64,000 bases of DNA from Candidatus Aenigmatarchaeota archaeon (GTDB taxonomy: Archaea > Aenigmatarchaeota > Aenigmatarchaeia > CG10238-14 > SCSR01): the NCBI GenBank assembly GCA_016187385.1, contig JACPJU010000001.1:525144-589143 (forward strand). Reading direction: 5' to 3'. The notes beneath the pieces are model-generated. The model saw only the letters and a list, made by a program, of their open reading frames with translations. It was not told the DNA's origin and searched no databases. Of this stretch, positions 56,596-64,000 are shown piece by piece (position 1 is the stretch's first letter; each line of letters opens with the position of its first letter). Both the position numbers and the translations under genes were made by a program.

Positions 56596-57021
56596 CTAAT
56601 AACTCGGCCATGGATACGGAACTATTTCCTTTATGTCCTTGACAAGATATTTACCTTTTAAATTGGCCATAACAACCTTCACTGGAATTCCTGATTTGTT
56701 TGAGTTCTCCCATATTAACTGCTTGCATATTCCGCATGGATGACACAACCTTTCACCATTTGGATCTTCTTTACCAACGCAAACTATAGCCACTACTCTC
56801 GTGTCTTTATGAGAAGCAGCGTGTGACAAAGCTGCCTGTTCTGCATGCAATGTTAATGAAGCTGTATCAGAAGCGTAGTTGCTAGCAGTATAAATATTTC
56901 CTTTATCTGTCAAAACAGCCGAACCGTAGATGTATCTGGAATTAGAATCACCGCCATAAAAACTGTCTAATGCTCTTATGGCTTCTTTAACGAGAGTTTC
57001 ATAATCAATTTCTTGTTTCAT
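56596..57021 (-). CDS. cdd: cytidine deaminase
   Basis: 'LHAEQAALSHAASH' and 'CHPCGICKQLIWE'. Confidence 0.92.
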   Translation of the reverse strand: MKQEIDYETLVKEAIRALDSFYGGDSNSRYIYGSAVLTDKGNIYTASNYASDTASLTLHAEQAALSHAASHKDTRVVAIVCVGKEDPNGERLCHPCGICKQLIWENSNKSGIPVKVVMANLKGKYLVKDIKEIVPYPWPSY

Positions 57022-57028
57022 TATCTCA

Positions 57029-57541
57029 CTATTTCAAAACAATTATATTGCTCATACCTCTTCTTCTGCGTTCGACCAACCCCTTGGTTTCCAGTCTGTC
57101 CAACAACCGACTTATCTTTACTTTCGAATAGCCTGTGGTTGTAATCAAGTCATTTTGGAATACGGAACCGTCATTCTTGGTTAGTTCGCTGAATACTTTC
57201 CTTTCATCATCCTGAAGGTTATCGACAATCTTGTTCAATTTTACCTTGGAGATAGTTTCAATCCTTCCCATCTTAGATTGTTTGAATGTCAAATAACTGC
57301 CCATTCCAGCCAGAAATATCAAAATACCAAATCCGGCATATGACTGTACTGGTATGTGATTGAGTGTCGTACAGTATGGAGATGCGCATATAGAATGTGC
57401 TACTTCAGCATAATCCAATGACACAGTAAGCAGAATAACAAACATTATAATGGACACGCTGATTAATGATAGTCCAATATAGTTCATCGAAACTAGTTTC
57501 ATATGTGACACTTCAAACTTGGAGTATTTAAGCGTTAGCAA
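57029..57541 (-). CDS. membrane protein with C-terminal winged HTH
   Basis: 'DDERKVFSELTKNDGSVFQNDLITTTGYSKVKISRLLDRLETKGLVERRRRGMSNII'. Confidence 0.75.
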   Translation of the reverse strand: MLTLKYSKFEVSHMKLVSMNYIGLSLISVSIIMFVILLTVSLDYAEVAHSICASPYCTTLNHIPVQSYAGFGILIFLAGMGSYLTFKQSKMGRIETISKVKLNKIVDNLQDDERKVFSELTKNDGSVFQNDLITTTGYSKVKISRLLDRLETKGLVERRRRGMSNIIVLK

Positions 57542-59600
57542 TTCGTGGTTTGTATGTTCTCATCAACAAGGAATTCCCTACAACAGAGAAAGAACTGAAC
57601 GCCATAGCAGCTCCGGCTATTATGGGTGACAATAATAATCCGAAAAACGGATACAACAAACCAGCAGCTAGAGGTATGCCGACAGTATTGTAAAAGAATG
57701 CCCAGAAGAGATTCTGTTTTATTTTCTTTACAGTGTATCTGCTCAAGTCAATCGCTGTAATCACGTCCCTCAAATCATTTTTAATCAAAACTATCTTGCC
57801 GGTTTCCAATGCGACATCAGTACCAGAACCAATAGCAATCCCCAAATCAGCCTGTGCCAACATCGGGGCATCGTTAATACCGTCACCTACAGCACCAACT
57901 ATTGCTCCTTTTTTTTGCAATTCCTTTACTTTCGTTGCCTTGTCTTGCGGCAATACTTGTGCCATGATGTATTCAATGCCAACTTGCTGTGCAATTGCCT
58001 TAGCAGTCCTCTCATTGTCGCCGGTAATCATCCAGACTTCAATTCCCATTCTCTTCAACTGCTGAACAGCCTCCTTGGAGAATTCCTTCAACGTGTCCGC
58101 AACTCCTATCAATCCTATAGCCTCGCCGCCATAAGCAACTATTACTGCGGTCTTTCCTTCATTTTCCAATCTTTCAATATCAGATTCGAATTTCTTTGTA
58201 TCAATCTTGTTTTCTCCGATGAAAGTCCTGTTGCCTACGAGAATTGTTTTATTCAGGTATCTTGTCTTGATGCCCTTTCCAGAAACTGTTTCATATGATT
58301 TCACGCTTGGTATGGTCAATTTCTTTTCGTTGGCTTCCCTCACAATGGATTTCCCAATCGGATGCTCCGAGCCAACCTCTGCAACAGCAGCCAATCTCAG
58401 GACTTCGTCTTCCTTTACACTGGACAGTATGAAAACATCCGTTACTGACGGTTCACCCTTTGTCAAAGTTCCAGTCTTGTCAAAGATTATGGTGTTTATT
58501 TTCTTAGCCATTTCCAATGCCTCACCACCTTTTATCAGGATTCCATTCTGTGCACCTAATGTGCTGCCGACTAAAATTGCAGTCGGAGTTGCAATTCCTA
58601 ATGCACACGGACATGCAATAATAAGAACCGTGATGAATATAGTCAACGCAAAAATGAAATTCTGTCCCAATGCATACCACAAGATTGCAGACAGAATCGC
58701 AATGATAATGACACTCGGCGTGAATACCGAAGAAACTTTGTCGGCCAATCTTTGTATAGGTGCTTTGGATGTCTGCGCTTCCTGAACGATTTTTACTATC
58801 TGTTGCAATACAGTATCCTTGCCTATTTTAGTAGCCTTGAATTTTATCATGCCGGATTTATTAATTGTAGAACCAATGATATCATCGTCCTTCCTCTTCG
58901 TGATAGGCATCGACTCGCCTGTAATCATGCTTTCGTCAACAGAAGACTCGCCTTCTACAACTATTCCGTCAACAGGAAATTTTTCTCCTGGACGAACCAC
59001 AATTATGTCGTTTATCTGGACTTCCTCGATAGGAATCTCAACTTCTTTTACGTTTTTGATTATTTTAGCGACTTTAGGTTGTAATCCCATCAGTTTCTTG
59101 AGAGCTTCGGATGCTTTCCCTTTTGCAATTTCTTCCAAGAGTTTACCAGATAATATAAGGGTGATGATAATCACAGATGCATCGAAATAAGTTTCTCCTA
59201 CAAAGGCTGTCGGTAAGAATGTCACCAACGTGCTGTAAATCCATGCGGCAGAAGTTCCCGTCGCAATCAATGTATCCATGTTCGCACTTCTGGCTCTCAG
59301 TCCATCCCACATTCCCTTGTAGAATCTCCATCCTGCGATAAACTGGACGGGAGTAGCGAGCAGAAATAAAATCAGGTTACTGTACGGGACCTTGTAGAAG
59401 AATGAAAGAATTACTACAGGAATGGCTATTATAACACTCAGAATAACATACAATCTCAATTTCTTGAATTCATTTTCTGGCGCTTCATAAGTCTTCAGGC
59501 AATTCTCACTGCAGAAATAGATAGTCTTGCCGTCAACATCCTTCTTGTAGACAGCTCTCTTCTCGTCAACATGCATCCCGCATACAGGATCAATCGCCAT
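57528..59600 (-). CDS. Cu-type P1B ATPase with N-terminal YHS domain
   Basis: 'DPVCGMHVDEKRAVYKKDVDGKTIYFCSENC', 'ACPCALGIATPTAI', 'FDKTGTLTKGEP'. Confidence 0.93.
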   Translation of the reverse strand: MAIDPVCGMHVDEKRAVYKKDVDGKTIYFCSENCLKTYEAPENEFKKLRLYVILSVIIAIPVVILSFFYKVPYSNLILFLLATPVQFIAGWRFYKGMWDGLRARSANMDTLIATGTSAAWIYSTLVTFLPTAFVGETYFDASVIIITLILSGKLLEEIAKGKASEALKKLMGLQPKVAKIIKNVKEVEIPIEEVQINDIIVVRPGEKFPVDGIVVEGESSVDESMITGESMPITKRKDDDIIGSTINKSGMIKFKATKIGKDTVLQQIVKIVQEAQTSKAPIQRLADKVSSVFTPSVIIIAILSAILWYALGQNFIFALTIFITVLIIACPCALGIATPTAILVGSTLGAQNGILIKGGEALEMAKKINTIIFDKTGTLTKGEPSVTDVFILSSVKEDEVLRLAAVAEVGSEHPIGKSIVREANEKKLTIPSVKSYETVSGKGIKTRYLNKTILVGNRTFIGENKIDTKKFESDIERLENEGKTAVIVAYGGEAIGLIGVADTLKEFSKEAVQQLKRMGIEVWMITGDNERTAKAIAQQVGIEYIMAQVLPQDKATKVKELQKKGAIVGAVGDGINDAPMLAQADLGIAIGSGTDVALETGKIVLIKNDLRDVITAIDLSRYTVKKIKQNLFWAFFYNTVGIPLAAGLLYPFFGLLLSPIIAGAAMAFSSFSVVGNSLLMRTYKPRIANA

Positions 59601-59618
59601 AAATATTATTGTTCTCTT

Positions 59619-59756
59619 TTATTTAACGAACTTGTTCGGGGTTATCATGAATTCAGCTTGACAGTTGCTACTACAGAAAAAATAAGTTTTTCCTTTATGC
59701 TGAGCCTTAATGTTGCCTTCATGGATGTTCATCTTGCAAACCGGGTCTATTACCAT
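59619..59756 (-). CDS. 45-aa stand-alone YHS-domain protein
   Basis: MVIDPVCKMNIHEGNIKAQHKGKTYFFCSSNCQAEFMITPNKFVK*; shorter than the ORF-track cutoff. Confidence 0.8.
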   Translation of the reverse strand: MVIDPVCKMNIHEGNIKAQHKGKTYFFCSSNCQAEFMITPNKFVK

Positions 59757-59760
59757 TTTA

Positions 59761-61179
59761 TCACTCCGTACAACAACTCAATTTGCTTACATCTTTATAG
59801 AAAGATTGAGCTGCTAATTTTATAGCTTCTGATAGTGTTGGAAATACATGAACAGTATCAATTATATCATCCACTGTCAATCCAAATTTTACAGCTAAGG
59901 TGCCTTCGTGAATGATATCTGCTGCATGCGGTGCAAGTATGTGCACACCTTGAATTTTTTTAGTTTCTTTGTCAACAACCAATTTAACTAATCCTCTTGT
60001 ATCACCGATAATATGCGCTTTAGGAACCAACTCTAATGGCAAAACACCGCAAGTACACCTGATTCCTTCTACAATAGCTTCTGCGTCAGTCAATCCAACA
60101 CTTGCAACTTCAGGATAAGTAAATACAGCACTCGGGACTTCCTTCAAATTGATCTTCCTTTTCTTGTTTGTGAAAGCATTTTCTACAGCAATAGCACCTT
60201 CTTTCGCAGCTAACGTTTCAAGCATAGGCTCTCCTGTACAGTCACCTGCCGCATAAACATCTGAGGCAGAAGTTTGCATTTCATTATTAATAACTATAAA
60301 ACCTTTATCATCGGTTTTTACATCAACTTTGTTTAACCCCAAATTATCAGTGTTAGGCTTTCTTCCAGTTGCAAACAGCAATTGCTCACATTCAATTATT
60401 TTTGTTTTGTTGCCAACTTTGAAGTTAATTAATTTTTTCTCACCTTTCTTATCTACGTTGCCGATTTTTACTCCGGTATAGATTGTTATTTCCTCTCCTT
60501 CCAAATAGTTTCTCAATGCTTCTGAAATTTCAGGTTCACTTTCCGGCAGAATGCGTTCACTTCTCTGTAGAACAGTCACCTTAGTTCCAAAGTGTGCATA
60601 CATCTGTGCAAATTCCAATCCTAAGGCTCTTGCACCAATTACACACATGGATTTTGGCAGTTCTTTCAAGTTTAAAGCTTCTTCATTTGTCAGATAATCA
60701 CCCCTCTCTAGTCCTTGGACAGGAATTACATTAGCTCTAGCGCCAACAGCAACCAAAAACTTTTCTCCCTTTAAAATTCGATTACCAACTCCCACCTTAT
60801 TTTTAGAAATGAATTTTCCTCTACCTTCAACATAAGTTACATTTTCTAAGTTCTTTATGACGTCTGCATATTTTTCTTTCCTGAATTTTCTAACAAGTTT
60901 ATCCTTTTGCTTTATAATTTTCTTGAAATTCAACTCACTTTTATCGTATTTAATTCCTTCGAATGAATTATTCACTGCATGGTAGAAAACAGTGCCAACT
61001 GTTATCAGATTCTTACTCGGCATACAACCAACATTAACACAAGTACCACCAATAACAGTACCTCGTGTAGCGTTTCCGCCAATCATTGCGGTTTTTATGC
61101 CCAAGTCATTAGCTTTTATTGCAGCTGCAAATGCTGCTGATCCTTGACCAAGAATTACAAAACGATAGCCATCTTTCAT
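59761..61179 (-). CDS. merA: mercuric reductase-like flavoprotein disulfide reductase
   Basis: 'GGTCVNVGCMPSKNLI' redox motif and C-terminal vicinal Cys 'LSCCTE'. Confidence 0.85.
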   Translation of the reverse strand: MKDGYRFVILGQGSAAFAAAIKANDLGIKTAMIGGNATRGTVIGGTCVNVGCMPSKNLITVGTVFYHAVNNSFEGIKYDKSELNFKKIIKQKDKLVRKFRKEKYADVIKNLENVTYVEGRGKFISKNKVGVGNRILKGEKFLVAVGARANVIPVQGLERGDYLTNEEALNLKELPKSMCVIGARALGLEFAQMYAHFGTKVTVLQRSERILPESEPEISEALRNYLEGEEITIYTGVKIGNVDKKGEKKLINFKVGNKTKIIECEQLLFATGRKPNTDNLGLNKVDVKTDDKGFIVINNEMQTSASDVYAAGDCTGEPMLETLAAKEGAIAVENAFTNKKRKINLKEVPSAVFTYPEVASVGLTDAEAIVEGIRCTCGVLPLELVPKAHIIGDTRGLVKLVVDKETKKIQGVHILAPHAADIIHEGTLAVKFGLTVDDIIDTVHVFPTLSEAIKLAAQSFYKDVSKLSCCTE

Positions 61180-61475
61180 ACAACCAGCTTACAGTTTTTA
61201 CAGTGCTTGTCAACATGCTTGTCTATGAGCTTAAGCAAAGGCAGGATGGTTTCTTTATTAAGGGTATAAACACTGTGTCTACCTTCCCTGTTTTTATGGA
61301 CGAAACCACAAGTCTCCAAACGTTTCAAATTTTTTGATATAGTCGTTTGATCAAATTTTAATTCATTCGTTAGCCCAGTTACATTTTTAGGTTTTTTAAC
61401 TAAAGCATGTAGGATTTTTAATCGTACACCATTGCCTAATGTACTGAAGAATAACTTATATGGTGTTTTTGTCAT
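61176..61475 (-). CDS. ArsR-family HTH regulator
   Basis: 'LFFSTLGNGVRLKILHALVKKPKNVTGLTNELKFDQTTISKNLKRLETCGFV'. Confidence 0.85.
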   Translation of the reverse strand: MTKTPYKLFFSTLGNGVRLKILHALVKKPKNVTGLTNELKFDQTTISKNLKRLETCGFVHKNREGRHSVYTLNKETILPLLKLIDKHVDKHCKNCKLVV

Positions 61476-61513
61476 ATGCTATATTTGCCATACGTAATAC
61501 TTAAAGATATCAT

Positions 61514-62023
61514 TTACCCAAATCTTATAACTATATCATCCCCATCTTTTATGACATATTTTTCAAATTCTTTGTTTTCCTTACCGTTGACAAACATTTT
61601 TAACATTCCTTCTGGGCCGTTGCAATAATCAAAGATGCAATTGCTGTTGAAAGTCTTACCCCAAACTTCAAAGAAATTCCCAAGGTGCACATCTTCCATT
61701 CTCGGGGCATGCATAACTTCCCAGTGTATAACGCCGGTATCATCATGTGTGTGCATATTCGTCATATCCATCATAGAATCATAATATGGACTGTTCGAAT
61801 ATTGCGTGCCTATCCCTATATTAGTTGGTATAACAATCTTTTCGCCTTTTATTTCTATTTCCATATGAGGATGCCAATGTATCCCGTGATTAGGCAAAAC
61901 AAAGCTGGCAGTAGTTTTTTGAACAGCGAATAAAGAATATAAGCCAAGTCCCAATCCGATTGCAGCGACAATTATCACAGAAATTACTATTAGCTTTTCA
62001 TTGGACATTTTATCTCGTTGCAT
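61514..62023 (-). CDS. His/Met-rich membrane-anchored protein
   Basis: 'NHGIHWHPHMEIEIKGEK...MMDMTNMHTHDDTGVIHWEVMHAP'. Confidence 0.6.
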   Translation of the reverse strand: MQRDKMSNEKLIVISVIIVAAIGLGLGLYSLFAVQKTTASFVLPNHGIHWHPHMEIEIKGEKIVIPTNIGIGTQYSNSPYYDSMMDMTNMHTHDDTGVIHWEVMHAPRMEDVHLGNFFEVWGKTFNSNCIFDYCNGPEGMLKMFVNGKENKEFEKYVIKDGDDIVIRFG

Positions 62024-62810
62024 TAACTATCTTATTCCCTGCAAGGTCTTTGTAAGTCCCCATCTGCTCAACAGCCCTGAAGACATACCATCCATCATCT
62101 TCAACTGTGCCTACTTGATCCCATATCTGAGTTAATGATGAATATACGTCTGCATCCGGCGAAAGTATTGTCGTAGGAACTTTTGTTATGTTGTATTTTT
62201 GTATTAATTCCTTTCCTTTACCAGAAGATATGTCATAAGTCAGTGATTTATCTACATAGACGCCAAATCTGGGGAGTATTTGCATATGCGTTTCAACATC
62301 ATAACATTCCGCACATGAATTGTCTATCAATCTAATGACTTCAACAAGACCAACAACTTTCTGTTCGTCCAAGCTGTAGTATGGCGGATAGCCGCTCACA
62401 ACCACAACACCATTATCAGACTGCACACCAAGAGCATCCCACAATGATGATATGCTCTCTTTGAATGTCTCACCAGTCACTATTAATGCGGGCAGAGAGT
62501 CAATATCGTTTTCCGACATCAATTCTTGTGCTTCTTTATCTGAATACTGTAGAATCCTTTCCTGTATTATGTTAACATTCTGTCTCTTGATGAACGAAAC
62601 CACATTATTCATATCGTAGCAATTTTCGCAATCATTGGCAATCAGAGTCAAATGCAGGTTCGCCGGTCTATTGCTTTCGGCAGAAGACTTTATAGGAGCA
62701 ATCATCTGAGCAGTAAGAAAAACATTTATTCCGTATAAAATAATTAGCACTACAACAAGTCCTAAAAATACTTTTCCGACTGGCATATCACTAGTTCTAC
62801 GTCTTCTCAA
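62010..62810 (-). CDS. membrane-anchored protein with two thioredoxin-like CxxC segments
   Basis: 'LIANDCENCYDMNNVV' and 'LIDNSCAECYDVETHM', each with a downstream VP/LP turn. Confidence 0.65.
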   Translation of the reverse strand: MRRRRTSDMPVGKVFLGLVVVLIILYGINVFLTAQMIAPIKSSAESNRPANLHLTLIANDCENCYDMNNVVSFIKRQNVNIIQERILQYSDKEAQELMSENDIDSLPALIVTGETFKESISSLWDALGVQSDNGVVVVSGYPPYYSLDEQKVVGLVEVIRLIDNSCAECYDVETHMQILPRFGVYVDKSLTYDISSGKGKELIQKYNITKVPTTILSPDADVYSSLTQIWDQVGTVEDDGWYVFRAVEQMGTYKDLAGNKIVNATR

Positions 62811-62838
62811 ATGATCATCTCATTTCAAAGTTGGAATT

Positions 62839-63021
62839 TTATCCGCAACCGCCAACTTGTGAAGCCTGCGACAACTGGGACAACACGCCAGATTGCGAAC
62901 TGGACGACATTACCGCACCAGTCGATATAGCCTGTGACAGTGCTGTCAGCTGGAATGCCTGTATACCGGCCATTAGTACCAGTATACCCATCAGCGCAAG
63001 CAACACAACATTTGTATCCAT
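62839..63021 (-). CDS. small membrane protein, 60 aa
   Basis: N-terminal TM, Ser/Gln-rich tail. Confidence 0.5.
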   Translation of the reverse strand: MDTNVVLLALMGILVLMAGIQAFQLTALSQAISTGAVMSSSSQSGVLSQLSQASQVGGCG

Positions 63022-63031
63022 TTTAAACCTC

Positions 63032-63988
63032 CTATAATCCTAAACCTTGTAGATATTGCTTAACGGCATAAGAGCCTGATAAGGACGAATACTGCTTTCC
63101 TGCAATAAGCTCTTTGTCAACATCACTCCAATCTTTGTTTTCTGCCAATTTAAAGTATAATGCATCTTGGATGTAAGTCGCCGGGAACCAGTAGGAATTG
63201 AATTCCACAAAAGCATCGAACATCTCCTCTTCGCTGTATCCTTGTTCTGCCATGATGTAAATCAACCCTAGTGCAGAAAATCCATGCGAGCAATCAGGAC
63301 TACCTGTCGGGTTTCCGCAGCAAGGCCTGTAAGAATTCATTGCTACATATTTTGCCTTTTCCTGTTGATTTGGTGTCAATTCGATTAATTCGGCATCACC
63401 ATAGCCAGATTTACCTACACCAATGTCATAATTTTCAAAATACTGTGCGAACGGGCTGTCGTGCAGAATCTGATTGTCATTATGCTTCGCTAGAGCCCAG
63501 AGAACATACATCATGAAAACCGCATTATCTGAGTTGATTGTCAGTTTCTCGTCGGAATAATCTGAAGTCAGCAATTTCTTTTGTTCTAGTGTCAGCGGCT
63601 GTCCGTATCTTTTTGTCATTATGTTGTCGAGCTTGTCAACATCCAATACACCTGCCTTTACCATCTTGCTTACAGAATCTTTCCATGTCGCATCGATTAT
63701 GAATCCTTCTTTCGGGAGAACCTCCAACGCTATGCCATCCACATCCAGATTGTTATGACCTGTAGAGACAGCAGCACCTGTGGTACTGAACACATTAGCA
63801 GCTACCAACGGCAAAATCTGGTAACCGAAAGCAAAAACAGCCGCGATCAACAAACCGATGAATACATATTTCTGACCAGGCGTGATTTCCGAACCCAACA
63901 ATTTCATTTCAGTTTTTCTACCCTCTTTCACATTTGTCATGCATGCGATGCAGATGTTTTCATACGAAGATTTGACAGTCAGCCACAA
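63032..63988 (-). CDS. membrane-anchored protein with PCCGNP motif (gene may extend past the window)
   Basis: 'MNSYRPCCGNPTGSPDCSHGFSALGLIYIMAEQGYSEEEM'. Confidence 0.6.
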   Translation of the reverse strand: MWLTVKSSYENICIACMTNVKEGRKTEMKLLGSEITPGQKYVFIGLLIAAVFAFGYQILPLVAANVFSTTGAAVSTGHNNLDVDGIALEVLPKEGFIIDATWKDSVSKMVKAGVLDVDKLDNIMTKRYGQPLTLEQKKLLTSDYSDEKLTINSDNAVFMMYVLWALAKHNDNQILHDSPFAQYFENYDIGVGKSGYGDAELIELTPNQQEKAKYVAMNSYRPCCGNPTGSPDCSHGFSALGLIYIMAEQGYSEEEMFDAFVEFNSYWFPATYIQDALYFKLAENKDWSDVDKELIAGKQYSSLSGSYAVKQYLQGLGL

Positions 63989-64000
63989 ACCAAATGTTAA

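Noticed and set aside
1-64000. CRISPR array, rRNA and tRNA genes
   Set aside because: No regularly spaced repeats, rRNA signatures or tRNA T-loop motifs were recognised by eye; a covariance-model scan would be needed to exclude intron-containing tRNAs.

Overview
The window is gene-dense and AT-rich, and looks archaeal. Supporting markers are a PAC2-family protein, an archaeal-type S2, an M42 peptidase, ADP-forming acetyl-CoA synthetase subunits, and many small CxxC or redox membrane proteins; a DPANN-like lineage is plausible but not proven. Core content: NrdR plus class II RNR; a PDH-type E1alpha/E1beta/E2 set with a lipoate ligase-like gene; acetyl-CoA synthetase (ADP-forming) alpha and beta; glutamate dehydrogenase; a COG2403-like P-loop protein, carbamate kinase and ornithine carbamoyltransferase run; 6-phosphogluconate dehydrogenase; PGI/PMI; a VKOR/thioredoxin/CcdA cluster; and a metal and redox cluster (YHS CopA-like ATPase, MerA-like flavoprotein with C-terminal CC, ArsR-type regulator). 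There are at least seven toxin-antitoxin-like modules. I found no CRISPR array, rRNA or tRNA by eye. The main discovery is a recurring architecture: four two-gene TA-like modules from three families (BrnT/DUF4258-like plus YgiT-like zinc finger, twice; RelE/ParE-like; VapBC) each sit exactly between the intact 3' end of a host gene and a diverged second copy of that same 3' end. The host genes are class II RNR, acetyl-CoA synthetase beta, a thioredoxin-like gene and a VIT-family gene. This suggests a cassette-insertion process targeting the 3' ends of protein-coding genes, with the C-terminus restored by incoming homologous DNA. A second repeat system is two single-gene cassettes (about 44.6-45.2 kb and 50.5-51.2 kb), each bounded by related imperfect inverted repeats of about 40 bp. 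Family calls are made from sequence motifs by eye; no searches were run.
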